NCBI RefSeq assembly: GCF_900109755.1
Contig: NZ_FOAR01000027.1
Location: forward strand, 1-64,000
Length of the DNA: 64,000 bases
Origin: Pseudomonas agarici
Lineage (GTDB): Bacteria > Pseudomonadota > Gammaproteobacteria > Pseudomonadales > Pseudomonadaceae
Direction of reading: 5' to 3'
Part shown: positions 1 to 9,264 of the stretch, one piece after another
How the letters are laid out: each line of letters opens with the position of its first letter
How positions within the stretch are numbered: the stretch's first letter is position 1
Notes under the pieces: model-generated
The model's database searches: none
Told to the model about the DNA's origin: nothing
Seen by the model: only the letters and a program-made list of their open reading frames with translations
Translations under genes and position numbers: made by a program

Positions 1-573
1 CTGACCCTGTGGGATAAAAAAATCTTCGTCAACGAAATCCGCAACAAGAAAAACGCCTACGAGCAACTGATGGCCTTGTCCCGCAGCGTAAACGTCAATG
101 CCCATCACTACGCGTTCGCGGCCAACCGCTATGCGCTTAACCACTTCGAACAACGTGTCTACGACGCCAACCGCCCGAAAGCGGGCGCCGACGCGACACA
201 GGTGATTCCGCTGATGAGCGACGCCGATGCCGCTGACCTGCGCGACAACCTGGGAATTGCCGGGCTGGTGGTGGAATACGGCATGGGCAGCGGCACCCGC
301 CGCGAGGCCAATGGCTGCGGGCAGTACCGGCGCATCTTCGATCATGACCATGAAGCGCTGTCGCTAATCGATGAAGCGGGGCGGCACTTGGGGCATCTGT
401 TCGACGAGATTCAGGAGCGCACCCGACAAGCCACCGAGAGCGTCGGTGCCGTGAAGGACCGGCTGACCGATAGCATCAGCGAGCTGCCGGCCCGAGCCGC
501 CGAAGTCGCCCGCCGACGCGCACGGGACGCTCTGCGCGATTCACTGCCCAAAGGCATGCCGCCGCTACGGTGA
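1..573 (+). CDS. 3' end of an unrecognised protein, possibly a T6SS effector
   Basis: The reading frame is open from the first base, so this is the C-terminal part (190 residues) of a longer gene cut by the window edge. An internal ATG at 70 is probably not the start. The tail is strongly alpha-helical and charged, with a run of Arg and Ala near the end, no signal peptide and no membrane segment. I do not recognise a catalytic motif. The VgrG-like scrap just downstream suggests the neighbourhood was a type VI secretion vgrG/effector locus, so an effector or an accessory protein is plausible. That is an inference from context only. Confidence 0.55.
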   Translation: MTLWDKKIFVNEIRNKKNAYEQLMALSRSVNVNAHHYAFAANRYALNHFEQRVYDANRPKAGADATQVIPLMSDADAADLRDNLGIAGLVVEYGMGSGTRREANGCGQYRRIFDHDHEALSLIDEAGRHLGHLFDEIQERTRQATESVGAVKDRLTDSISELPARAAEVARRRARDALRDSLPKGMPPLR

Positions 574-638
574 TTTTTATGACCCAGCACGAGATGGATA
601 GGGAGGCTATGAGGTTGAGAGGATCAGCATGATTTTTT

Positions 639-806
639 ATGCATCGGATACTGGCTGAAGCACGCGCCAGAGGTGATGCACGGCTAAAATTCAGCGCCCG
701 CGACAGCCTCGCCAAGATCGTCGGTCAATCACTGCACTGGACAGCCGGAGAAACCATCGCCCTCGGCAGCAGCTATGACACTCACGTGGTCGCCGGCTAC
801 AACTGA
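639..806 (+). pseudogene. VgrG-like C-terminal fragment (remnant)
   Basis: A 55-codon frame whose product contains short patterns such as GDARLKF, GQSLHWTAGE and IALGSS. These resemble the repetitive beta-helix tail (DUF2345-type region) of Rhs/VgrG spike proteins of type VI secretion. Real VgrG proteins exceed 600 residues, and nothing upstream in this frame supplies the gp27/gp5-like domains, so this is best read as a decayed or recombined end of a vgrG. The ATG at 639 may not be used. The match rests on my memory of family patterns, not on an alignment. Confidence 0.4.
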
Positions 807-846
807 TAGTCGGAGACTACCCGGTATTGATTGCAAAGACGTTTCC

Positions 847-1311
847 TCAGAAGCTCGGGCGCGCCGCGGCCACCGCCACCAGCGCCAGGCCGATCAGCAG
901 ATTGATGCCCACCAGGCGGCGAATTCGCCCCAACATGGCAGCACCTTCACCCCATTGTTGCGCCTCCACCGCCTGGCGCAATGGCGGTAATTGCAACGAC
1001 TGGATACGAAGAAACAGTGCCAGCATCACGATATATAGCCCCATCATGACCTGCACATAGCGCGGCGCTGTCTCGAACCCGCTGAAACGCAGGTGGATCA
1101 GGCCCACGCCGCTGATCGGCAGGATCACCACCGCGACCCAGACCCAGACAAAAAAGCGTTGAAACACCTGGACCCACAATTTCAGGCGGGCCGGCCCTTC
1201 GAGGGCGGTCATGGCCGCCGGGCGCAGGATTATCCAGGCGAAGAACATGCCGCCGACCCAGATCAGGGCGGCCAGCAAGTGCAAGGTATAGGCGAGTGCA
1301 AAAGCGGTCAT
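847..1311 (-). CDS. CopD-family integral membrane protein
   Basis: A 154-residue protein made almost entirely of four hydrophobic helices (about residues 5-30, 50-75, 85-105 and 130-150). It carries the N-terminal HLLAALIWVGGMFF pattern typical of the CopD/YebZ copper-resistance domain, where His and Met residues near the membrane face are thought to handle copper or haem. It lies in the inner membrane. It is a stand-alone single-domain form with no copC next to it, so a copper role is only suggested by family. It is transcribed divergently from dinG, and the two starts are about 100 bases apart. Confidence 0.75.
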   Translation of the reverse strand: MTAFALAYTLHLLAALIWVGGMFFAWIILRPAAMTALEGPARLKLWVQVFQRFFVWVWVAVVILPISGVGLIHLRFSGFETAPRYVQVMMGLYIVMLALFLRIQSLQLPPLRQAVEAQQWGEGAAMLGRIRRLVGINLLIGLALVAVAAARPSF

Positions 1312-1409
1312 TCGGGTACTCCGTTCGGCGCGAGATGAATTCGCGGGGTATGATAGCGGCCATTCGAACCACTGAAAATTTATCCAGCGTTTTTCGCGCC
1401 CGAAGACTC

Positions 1410-3554
1410 ATGATCAGCACCGAACTCAAAACCACGATCCAGGGCGCCTATTCGCGTTTCCTCGAAGCCAAGAGCCTGAAACCACGCTACGGTCAGCGCC
1501 TGATGATTGCTGAAGTGGCGAAGGTCCTCGGCGATATCAGCACCGACGATGAAGGTCGCCGCGACGGCGAACCTGCCGTGGTTGCCGTCGAAGCCGGCAC
1601 CGGCACCGGCAAGACCGTGGCCTACAGCCTGGCGGCGATTCCCACCGCCAAGGCTGCGGGCAAACGCCTGGTGATCGCCACGGCCACCGTCGCCCTGCAG
1701 GAGCAGATCGTCTACAAGGATCTGCCCGATCTGATGCGCAATAGCGGACTGAATTTCAGCTTCGCCCTGGCCAAGGGGCGCGGGCGCTATATGTGCCTGT
1801 CCAAGCTCGACATGCTGTTGCAGGAAGGCCACGCGCAGACCGCCACGGCCCAGTTGTTCGAGGAGGAAGGCTTCAAGATCGAGATCGATGAGGCCAGCCA
1901 GAAGCTGTTCACCAGCATGATCGAGAAACTGGCCGGCAATAAATGGGATGGCGATCGCGACAGTTGGCCCAATGCGCTGGAAGACGCCGACTGGGCGCGC
2001 CTGACCACCGATCACAGCCAGTGTACCAACCGCCATTGCCCGAACTTCGGCCAGTGCGCTTTCTACAAGGCACGCGAGGGAATGGGCAAGGTCGACGTGA
2101 TCGTGACCAACCACGATATGGTCCTGGCCGACTTGGCCTTGGGCGGTGGCGCGGTGTTGCCGGACCCGCGTGACACGTTGTATGTGTTCGACGAAGGCCA
2201 TCACCTGCCGGACAAAGCCATCGGCCACTTCGCCCATTACACGCGCCTGCGCTCCACCGCCGACTGGCTGGAACAGACCGCCAAGAACCTGACCAAGCTG
2301 CTCGCCCAGCACCCGCTGCCGGGTGACCTGGGCAAGCTGCTCGAGCAGGTCCCGGAACTGGCCAGGGAGATCAAGACCCACCAGCAGTTCATGTTCACCG
2401 CGTGCGAGCAACTGGCCGACTTCAAGACCGGTGAAGACACGGAAGGCCGCGAGCGCCCACGCCATCGCTTTGTCGGCGGATTGATCCCCGATCACCTGCG
2501 GGAAATGGGTATCGAGCTGAAGAAGGGCTTTGCCCGTCTCAATGACTTATTTACTCGCTTGACCGAACTGCTGAAGGAAGGCATGGACGGTGAAGTCAAT
2601 ATCGGCATCACCAGCAACCAGGCCGAGGAGTGGTACCCGCTGTTCGGCAGCCTGCTGTCCCGGGCCCAGGGCAACTGGGAATTGTGGACCGCGTTCACCG
2701 TTGAGGACCCGCAGGACAACCCACCCATGGCGCGTTGGCTGAGCCTGGCGGAAAGCGGGGTGCTGTTCGATATCGAGGTTAATGCCAGTCCGATCCTGGC
2801 GGCGGAAATGCTCCGGCGCAACTTGTGGAACGTAGCCTATGGCGCATTGGTGACCTCGGCGACTCTGACGGCCCTTGGCACTTTCGACCGCTTCCGCATG
2901 CGCGCCGGTTTGCCGAAGACAGCCGTAACGGCAGTGGTGCCCAGCCCCTTCCATCACGCCGATGCCGGTGTGTTGCGGGTACCGGATCTCAAGGCCGACC
3001 CGAGGGATGCCATGGCCCACACGGCGGCGATCATCCGTGACCTGCCGGAGCTGGTCGAAGGCTCCAAGGGCACGCTGGTGCTGTTTTCCTCGCGCAAGCA
3101 GATGCAGGACGTGTTCGACGGTCTGGATCGCGACTGGCGCAAGCAGGTGTTTATCCAGGGCAACCTGTCCAAGCAGGAAACCCTCAACAAGCACAAGGCG
3201 CGGGTCGACGGTGGTGATTCCAGCGTGCTGTTCGGTCTGGCGAGCTTCGCCGAAGGCGTGGACTTGCCGGGCGCTTACTGCGAACACGTGGTGATCGCCA
3301 AGATTCCGTTCTCCGTGCCGGACGATCCGGTGGAAGCCGCGCTCGCCGAATGGATCGAAGCCCGTGGCGGCAACCCGTTCATGGAAATCTCCGTACCCGA
3401 CGCCTCGCTCAAGCTGGTCCAGGCCTGTGGCCGGCTGCTGCGCACGGAAGCGGACCGGGGCATCATCACCTTGCTCGACCGGCGGCTGGTCACCCAGCGT
3501 TACGGTAAAGCCATCCTCAATGCCTTGCCGCCATTTCGTCGTGAAATTTCTTAG
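1410..3554 (+). CDS. dinG: ATP-dependent DNA helicase DinG
   Basis: A 714-residue superfamily 2 (XPD-like) 5'-to-3' DNA helicase that unwinds R-loops and D-loops and helps forks through transcription conflicts. Walker A is visible near residue 68 (EAGTGTGKT), followed by a cysteine set around residues 130-225 (the iron-sulfur cluster region, with CTNRHCPNFGQC), the DEAH-type box (VFDEGHH) near residue 260, and the C-terminal helicase motif with QACGRLLR near residue 670. The frame stays open upstream to 1296, but the ATG at 1410 matches the usual N-terminus and length of Pseudomonas DinG. I see no clear LexA box upstream. Confidence 0.93.
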   Translation: MISTELKTTIQGAYSRFLEAKSLKPRYGQRLMIAEVAKVLGDISTDDEGRRDGEPAVVAVEAGTGTGKTVAYSLAAIPTAKAAGKRLVIATATVALQEQIVYKDLPDLMRNSGLNFSFALAKGRGRYMCLSKLDMLLQEGHAQTATAQLFEEEGFKIEIDEASQKLFTSMIEKLAGNKWDGDRDSWPNALEDADWARLTTDHSQCTNRHCPNFGQCAFYKAREGMGKVDVIVTNHDMVLADLALGGGAVLPDPRDTLYVFDEGHHLPDKAIGHFAHYTRLRSTADWLEQTAKNLTKLLAQHPLPGDLGKLLEQVPELAREIKTHQQFMFTACEQLADFKTGEDTEGRERPRHRFVGGLIPDHLREMGIELKKGFARLNDLFTRLTELLKEGMDGEVNIGITSNQAEEWYPLFGSLLSRAQGNWELWTAFTVEDPQDNPPMARWLSLAESGVLFDIEVNASPILAAEMLRRNLWNVAYGALVTSATLTALGTFDRFRMRAGLPKTAVTAVVPSPFHHADAGVLRVPDLKADPRDAMAHTAAIIRDLPELVEGSKGTLVLFSSRKQMQDVFDGLDRDWRKQVFIQGNLSKQETLNKHKARVDGGDSSVLFGLASFAEGVDLPGAYCEHVVIAKIPFSVPDDPVEAALAEWIEARGGNPFMEISVPDASLKLVQACGRLLRTEADRGIITLLDRRLVTQRYGKAILNALPPFRREIS

Positions 3555-3643
3555 TGTGATGTAGGTTAAATCGCCTATTTTGTGGTCTATGGGAGGCGCG
3601 TTACCAGCGCCACGCAGGCCCTTGACCGGCTATTAGGGAGAAA

Positions 3644-6013
3644 ATGATTCATATGATTGACCGTATGCTGCCCGCCGCTCTTGCTCTGTTGTTCGCTGCG
3701 CCGCTGTTGGCCGCGCCCGCCGGCCAGCAGACGCTGTTCAATTTCGTTCGCCCAGCCGACGTGGTGCAGGTAGTGACCAACGGCACTGACCTGCCGCAAT
3801 CCAATGCCGAACAGACCGCCGAAGGCGAAGTGTTGCGGCGTGTCACCTTCACCCCGAGTGCCCAGCCGAGCCTGCGCCTGACGCCGCAGAGCGGTGTCTG
3901 GGACTGGTCGCAGGCGCGGATGATGAGCCTGCGGATACAGAGTGCGATGGATTGGGCCTTGACGCTCAACGTGACCATCCAGAGTAATGACGGCAAGACC
4001 CTCACCAGTCGCATCGACCTGCCAGCCGGTCCGGCGCAGACCCTGCTGGTGCCGCTGCAGGTCTTCTCGCCCCTGAGCCAGGGCATGCGCGCCGGCCCGC
4101 CGATGCCGATGAGCGTGGATGGCCAGCGGGTGTTGCTGGCCAGCAGCGTCGGAGAGCTGGATCTCGCGCAAGTGGTGTCGGTGACCTTGTCGATGGACAA
4201 GCCGAAAGTCGCACAGAACATCCTCTTGGAGCGTTTTGGCGTGCAAAACGGTGATGATGTGATCAAGGCCGCCTACAGCACGCTGGTGGACCGCTATGGC
4301 CAGTCCAGTCGCGCCCGATGGCCGGAAAAGGTCGGTTCCGACGAGCAGCTTAAGGCCGCCTCGACCAAGGAGTCGCAACAGTTGCAGGGCTGGCTGGCCG
4401 AGCGTGAGCGGGGTGGCCTGGACCCGTTCGGCGGCTGGAGCCATGGCCCGAGCTTCGCCGCCACGGGCTTCTTTCGCACCGAAAAGCATGACGGTCGCTG
4501 GTACCTGGTGACGCCGCAAGGTCACCCGTTCTACTCGCTTGGGGTGAATACTGTGAGTGCCAGCGACCAGCAGACCTACGTCGAAGGTCGCGAATGGATG
4601 TTCGGCGAGTTGCCCGAGGAAGGCCAATCGCTCGCCCGCTATTACGGTCAGGGCGATAACAGTGTCGCCCTGGCTTCCAATGCCGGGCGCGGATTCAACC
4701 GTGGAAAGTGGTTCGACTTCTATGGCGCCAACCTGCAACGCACCTATGCGCAACCTTGCGCCCAAGCCAAGGAAGGCGAGCCGCAGACACCGTGTGCCGA
4801 AGGCTTGGACAGCCAGCGCTGGCAAACCCACACCCTTGACCGCTTGCTGGCATGGGGTTTCAACACCCTCGGCAACTGGAGCGATCCGGCCTTGGGCCAG
4901 AACGATCGCGTACCGTACACCTTGCCGCTGTCGATTGTCGGCGATTACGCGAGCATCAGCACCGGTAACGATTGGTGGGGCGGCATGCCCGACCCGTTCG
5001 ATCCACGCTTTGCCATGGCCACCGAGCGTGCGGTCGCCATCGCCGCCCGGGATCACCGCGACGACCCATGGTTGATAGGCTATTTTGCTGACAACGAACT
5101 GGCCTGGGCTGGCCCCGGCGATGATCCGAAGTCCCGTTATGCGCTGGCCTATGGCACCCTGCGCATGACTACCGACGTTCCGGCCAAGCGCGCATTCCTC
5201 AAGCAGTTACGCGATAAGTACCGTAACCAGCAAGGCTTGTCGAAAGCCTGGGGTGTGGAGATCCCGACCTGGGAGCAGATGGAAGACCCAGGGTTCGAAG
5301 CACCCTTGCCGAACCCGGAACACCCGCAAATCGAGGCTGACCTCCGGTATTTTCAGAAAGTATTCGCCGACGCCTATTTCAAGACCATATCCGATTCGTT
5401 GAAATGGCACGCCCCGAACCACCTGTTGCTGGGTGGTCGGTTTGCCGTCAGCACGCCCGAAGCGGTGGCGTCCTGTGTACAGTATTGCGATGTGCTGAGT
5501 TTCAACTTCTACACCCTTGAGCCCCAGGACGGTTACGATTTCAGGCAATTGGACGCGCTGGACAAGCCGGTGCTGATCACTGAGTTCAATTTCGGTTCGC
5601 GGGACCGTGGTCCGTTCTGGGGGGGCGTGACCGAGCTGTCGAAAGAAGAAGACCGTGGCCCGGCCTACGCCAACTTCCTCAAACAGGCGGTCAGTGAACC
5701 TTCTATCGTTGGTGTGCACTGGTTCCAGTACCTCGACCAGCCCGTTACCGGTCGTCTGCTGGATGGCGAAAATGGCCACTTCGGTCTGGTTGGCATCACC
5801 GACGTGCCGTTCCAGGGCTTTGTCGAGAGCGTGCGCAAGAGCAACCTGCAGGCCATTGAGCTGCTGGGCAAGGCCGCCGAGAAAGCCAAGATCGATGCCC
5901 AGCAGAAGGCGGCAAAGGGTTTCCACGACAGCGATGGCGGCAAGGGCCGTTCGGGCAGTGCCGGTGGGACGGGCGTGGGCCACGTCGGCGGGCACTCCGG
6001 CAACGGTCACTGA
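3644..6013 (+). CDS. GH50 agarase-like glycoside hydrolase, secreted
   Basis: A 789-residue protein with a Sec signal peptide (hydrophobic run at about residues 8-22, cleavage near AAPAG). An N-terminal beta-sandwich-like region is followed by a TIM-barrel hydrolase that resembles beta-agarases of family GH50. The pattern YLVTPQGHPFYSLGVN marks the barrel entry. The probable acid/base Glu lies in DNELAW (near residue 485) and the nucleophile Glu in LITEFNFGS (near residue 646). The extreme C-terminus (about residues 758-789) is an odd Gly/His/Ser-rich tail after a Lys/Ala helix. The ATG at 3644 follows a good GGGAG ribosome site. It stands alone, with no polysaccharide cluster around it, so the true substrate is unknown and is probably not agar. 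Confidence 0.75.
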   Translation: MIHMIDRMLPAALALLFAAPLLAAPAGQQTLFNFVRPADVVQVVTNGTDLPQSNAEQTAEGEVLRRVTFTPSAQPSLRLTPQSGVWDWSQARMMSLRIQSAMDWALTLNVTIQSNDGKTLTSRIDLPAGPAQTLLVPLQVFSPLSQGMRAGPPMPMSVDGQRVLLASSVGELDLAQVVSVTLSMDKPKVAQNILLERFGVQNGDDVIKAAYSTLVDRYGQSSRARWPEKVGSDEQLKAASTKESQQLQGWLAERERGGLDPFGGWSHGPSFAATGFFRTEKHDGRWYLVTPQGHPFYSLGVNTVSASDQQTYVEGREWMFGELPEEGQSLARYYGQGDNSVALASNAGRGFNRGKWFDFYGANLQRTYAQPCAQAKEGEPQTPCAEGLDSQRWQTHTLDRLLAWGFNTLGNWSDPALGQNDRVPYTLPLSIVGDYASISTGNDWWGGMPDPFDPRFAMATERAVAIAARDHRDDPWLIGYFADNELAWAGPGDDPKSRYALAYGTLRMTTDVPAKRAFLKQLRDKYRNQQGLSKAWGVEIPTWEQMEDPGFEAPLPNPEHPQIEADLRYFQKVFADAYFKTISDSLKWHAPNHLLLGGRFAVSTPEAVASCVQYCDVLSFNFYTLEPQDGYDFRQLDALDKPVLITEFNFGSRDRGPFWGGVTELSKEEDRGPAYANFLKQAVSEPSIVGVHWFQYLDQPVTGRLLDGENGHFGLVGITDVPFQGFVESVRKSNLQAIELLGKAAEKAKIDAQQKAAKGFHDSDGGKGRSGSAGGTGVGHVGGHSGNGH

Positions 6014-6137
6014 GCGCATTCACCGGGCTTGGGCACTCCGGTAGCGAGCATCATCCGACCTGTGTCTGTTCCCAAACCGGGCAATCGCTGGAACAATGCC
6101 TGCCATGTTGTCAGGTGATTGTCGGGAGAATTCAAGG

Positions 6138-7283
6138 GTGCAGATTCAGGGTCATTACGAGCTTCAATTCGAGGCGGTGCGCGAGGCGTTCGCGGCCCTC
6201 TTCGACGATCCCCAGGAGCGCGGCGCGGCGCTCTGCATTCAGGTTGGCGGCGAAACCGTGGTCGATCTCTGGGCCGGTACCGCCGACAAGGACGGCGCCG
6301 AGGCGTGGCACAGTGGCACTATCGCCAACCTGTTCTCCTGCACCAAGACATTTACCGCCGTCGCCGCCTTGCAACTGGTGGCCGAGGGCAAGTTGCAACT
6401 GGATGCTCCGGTTGCACGCTATTGGCCAGAGTTCGCCGCTGCCGGCAAGGCAACCATCACGTTGCGCCAGTTGCTCTGCCATCAGGCCGGGTTGCCGGCG
6501 TTGCGCGAGTTGTTGGCCCCTGAAGCCCTTTATGACTGGCAGGTGATGGTTGCTGCCCTGGCCGCCGAGGCGCCCTGGTGGACGCCCGGTGAGGGGCATG
6601 GTTACGCCGCCATCACCTATGGCTGGCTGGTCGGCGAATTGTTGCGCCGGGCCGACGGTCGGGGGCCGGGCGAGTCCATCGTCGCGCGCATTGCCCGGCC
6701 GTTGGGACTGGACTTTCATGTCGGTCTGGTGGACGAGGAGTTCTATCGGGTGGCGCATATTGCCCGTGGCAAAGGCAATGTCGGTGATGCGGCGGCCCAG
6801 CGCTTGTTGCAGGTGACCTTGCGCGAGCCCACGGCGATGTCCACCCGTGCGTTCACCAACCCGCCGTCCATCATGACCAGTACCAACAAACCGGAGTGGC
6901 GGCGCATGCAGCAACCGGCGGCCAACGGCCACGGTAATGCACGCAGCCTGGCGGGCTTCTACAGCGGGTTGCTCGATGGCAGCCTGCTGGAAGGTGAAAT
7001 GCTTGACGAGTTGACCCGTGAACACAGCGTGGGCATGGACAAAACCCTGCTGACCCAAACCCGTTTCGGCCTGGGTTGCATGCTCGATCAGCCGGACGTC
7101 GCCAATGCCACGTTCGGCCTCGGTGCCAGAGCCTTCGGCCATCCGGGAGCGGGAGGCTCGATCGGCTTTGCTGATCCCGAGCACGATGTCGCCTTCGGTT
7201 TCGTGACAAATACCCTCGGCCCCTACGTTCTTATGGACCCACGGGCTCAGAAGCTTGTACGGATTCTGGCTGACTGTCTGTAG
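6138..7283 (+). CDS. Beta-lactamase-fold serine hydrolase (EstB/family VIII esterase-like)
   Basis: A 381-residue cytoplasmic-looking serine hydrolase of the class C beta-lactamase/DD-peptidase fold. The nucleophile motif S-x-x-K is SCTK, near residue 72. A Tyr motif lies in HGYAAITYGW near residue 160, and the third box is HPGAGGS near residue 335, in place of KTG. Those changes are typical of family VIII carboxylesterases rather than of true beta-lactamases. No signal peptide is present, which also argues against a resistance role. I chose the GTG at 6138 because a GGGAGA ribosome site precedes it and the N-terminus VQIQGHYEL fits the family. An upstream ATG at 6096 lacks such a site. Confidence 0.8.
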   Translation: MQIQGHYELQFEAVREAFAALFDDPQERGAALCIQVGGETVVDLWAGTADKDGAEAWHSGTIANLFSCTKTFTAVAALQLVAEGKLQLDAPVARYWPEFAAAGKATITLRQLLCHQAGLPALRELLAPEALYDWQVMVAALAAEAPWWTPGEGHGYAAITYGWLVGELLRRADGRGPGESIVARIARPLGLDFHVGLVDEEFYRVAHIARGKGNVGDAAAQRLLQVTLREPTAMSTRAFTNPPSIMTSTNKPEWRRMQQPAANGHGNARSLAGFYSGLLDGSLLEGEMLDELTREHSVGMDKTLLTQTRFGLGCMLDQPDVANATFGLGARAFGHPGAGGSIGFADPEHDVAFGFVTNTLGPYVLMDPRAQKLVRILADCL

Positions 7284-7393
7284 AATGCTCGCACCGTGCC
7301 GTAGGTCGGAACCCTGTGGCTTTTTTGTTTTCAAAACGTCTGTTTATATGGCTTTAGTGCCTCTGTTTTTCTATCTCATTTTGCGGATTTCCA

Positions 7394-8581
7394 ATGTCAT
7401 CGAATAAGTCTCTCGCCCTGGCCATCTGCCTGACCGTTACCGGTTGTGCACAAACTCCACAGAATGCAGATGGAAGCCACTGGTGGTCGTTCGGTTCGCC
7501 CGACAAGGTCGCGGAGAAGGCTCCAGCCCAGATATCTACAGCTCCAGCCGCAACCAAGGACGCCAAGGCTGGTGCACCTGTAGTTGCCAAGGTCGTGCCG
7601 GCTCCGGCAGTTGTCGCGGCAGCTCCCGCCCCGGCGGCAGAGGCGAGCAGCGGTAGTAGCTGGTGGCCGTTCGGCTCTGCCAACAAGAAGGACACGGCAA
7701 AGGATTTGGCCGCTGCCAAGCCACAGGACAAGCCCGTGCCCCTGGCGACGGCGGTAGCCGCCGCGACTAACCCGGCCCCCCAGGCCGACCCGGCGACCCA
7801 TTGGTGGTGGCCGTTCGGCAGCTCGGACAAGGCTAAGGACACTGCTCAGCCGCTGGTCAAGGCCGTGCCGATGCCCGACCCGAAAATCACCCAGGCCTGG
7901 CTCGACAACTATGAGCCGCGCTTGCGCACGGCGATCGAGGGTTCTTCGCTGAAGCTGGAACGTCGCGAAAACGTCCTGGTGGTCATTGCGCCGGTGGATG
8001 GTTTCTACAATGCCAAACGCCCGGAAATGCTGTTGCCAGTGACCCTCGGACCTTTCGCGCGTGTTGCCAAGGTCGTTGAAGGTGATCCAAAGACTGCGGT
8101 GCTGATTCTGGGCCACGGCGACAACAGCGCCAGCGTTGATGCGGCCCAGGCCCTGAGCCAACAACGAGCCCAGTCGGTCGCGGCAATTTTCCGCCTCAGT
8201 GGCTTGCAACGCGATCGCTTGATCCTGCGCGGCATGGGTTCGGTGATGCCGCGTGCGGCCAATGACAGCAGCGAAGGTCGCGCCCTGAACCGTCGTATGG
8301 AAATTCTCCTGACTCCGCAGAACACCATGGTGGCGTTGCTGAGCAAGTACAGCATTCCACCTTCGGCGCCCGCGACTCTGGTGGCGGCACAGAATGTCAA
8401 GCCAGCGGAGGCTCAGGCACCGGTTGCGAAGAAAGCGCCCACCACCTCCAAGGCCAAGGTAGCGGCCAAGAAGGCGCCGGCCAAAGCCCCAGCAAAGAAA
8501 GCCCCGGTCAAGAAAGCAGCGCCAGCCAAGGCGGCGGTCGCGAAGAAAGATCCGGTGGCTGACAGTGCGGCCAAGAACTGA
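7394..8581 (+). CDS. OmpA-family lipoprotein with WW-x-FGS repeats and a Lys/Ala tail
   Basis: A 395-residue protein with a lipoprotein signal (lipobox near LTVTGC, Cys about residue 18). Three copies of a tryptophan motif (HWWSFGS, SWWPFGS, HWWWPFGS) lie near residues 28, 89 and 136, separated by Ala/Pro/Lys-rich linkers. An OmpA C-terminal peptidoglycan-binding domain follows at about 190-310, with LGHGDNSASVDAAQALSQQRA and NRRMEI patterns. The last 70 residues are PAKKAP-type repeats like those of histone H1-like proteins. The OmpA domain should bind peptidoglycan, and the lipid anchors the protein in the outer membrane. The function of the aromatic repeats and the basic tail is unknown. 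It lies 35 bases before pdxH on the same strand. Confidence 0.8.
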   Translation: MSSNKSLALAICLTVTGCAQTPQNADGSHWWSFGSPDKVAEKAPAQISTAPAATKDAKAGAPVVAKVVPAPAVVAAAPAPAAEASSGSSWWPFGSANKKDTAKDLAAAKPQDKPVPLATAVAAATNPAPQADPATHWWWPFGSSDKAKDTAQPLVKAVPMPDPKITQAWLDNYEPRLRTAIEGSSLKLERRENVLVVIAPVDGFYNAKRPEMLLPVTLGPFARVAKVVEGDPKTAVLILGHGDNSASVDAAQALSQQRAQSVAAIFRLSGLQRDRLILRGMGSVMPRAANDSSEGRALNRRMEILLTPQNTMVALLSKYSIPPSAPATLVAAQNVKPAEAQAPVAKKAPTTSKAKVAAKKAPAKAPAKKAPVKKAAPAKAAVAKKDPVADSAAKN

Positions 8582-8616
8582 TTGGCGATTGATTCGGGAT
8601 TAGAAGGGAAAACACC

Positions 8617-9264
8617 ATGACCCAGTCCCTGGCCGATATGCGCCGCGACTACACCCGCGACGGCCTCACCGAGGCCCAGGCCCCGGCCGAGCCGTTCGCG
8701 CTGTTCCACCAGTGGTTTGCCGACGCAGTGAAGACCGAGCAACCGCCGGTGGAGGCCAACGCCATGACCTTGGCGACCGTCGATGAAGACGGTCGGCCCC
8801 ATTGTCGCATCTTGTTGTTGAAGGGCCTGGACGAACAGGGCTTTACCTTCTTCACCAACTACGAAAGCGACAAGGGCCGGCAACTGGCGGCACGGCCATT
8901 CGCGGCCATGACTTTCTTCTGGCCGAGCCTGGAACGTCAGGTGCGGATCGAGGGGCGGGTGATCAAGGTCACGCCGCAGGAATCGGCCGCCTACTTCCAG
9001 GTCCGCCCACTGGGCAGCCGCTTGGGCGCCTGGGCGTCACCGCAAAGCCGGGTGATTGCCGATCGGGTCGAGCTGGAGGAGCTGCTCAAGGCTACCCAGG
9101 CCCGGTTCAGCGATACCCAGCCGGATTGTCCGAAACACTGGGGTGGCTATCGCCTGCTGCCGGAACGCATCGAGTTCTGGCAAGGTCGCGCCAGTCGCCT
9201 GCATGACCGCCTCGACTATCGTTTGATCAATGACGGCTGGCACCGTTCGCGCCTGGCGCCCTGA
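8617..9264 (+). CDS. pdxH: Pyridoxine/pyridoxamine 5'-phosphate oxidase
   Basis: A 215-residue FMN enzyme that oxidises pyridoxine or pyridoxamine 5'-phosphate to pyridoxal 5'-phosphate, the last step of vitamin B6 synthesis and salvage. Family patterns are clear: an FMN-binding start (MTLATVDEDGRPHCRILLLKG), YESDKGRQLAARP, and a substrate and FMN site near the end (RLGAWASPQS, then EFWQGRASRLHDR). Length is normal for the family. The ATG at 8617 follows an AAGGGAAAA ribosome site. It follows the OmpA-like lipoprotein gene closely and may be cotranscribed with it, although the two have no obvious shared task. Confidence 0.96.
   Translation: MTQSLADMRRDYTRDGLTEAQAPAEPFALFHQWFADAVKTEQPPVEANAMTLATVDEDGRPHCRILLLKGLDEQGFTFFTNYESDKGRQLAARPFAAMTFFWPSLERQVRIEGRVIKVTPQESAAYFQVRPLGSRLGAWASPQSRVIADRVELEELLKATQARFSDTQPDCPKHWGGYRLLPERIEFWQGRASRLHDRLDYRLINDGWHRSRLAP

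Noticed and set aside
6138..7283. Beta-lactamase as an antibiotic resistance gene
   Set aside because: There is no signal peptide and the KTG box is replaced by H-P-G; this fits family VIII esterases.
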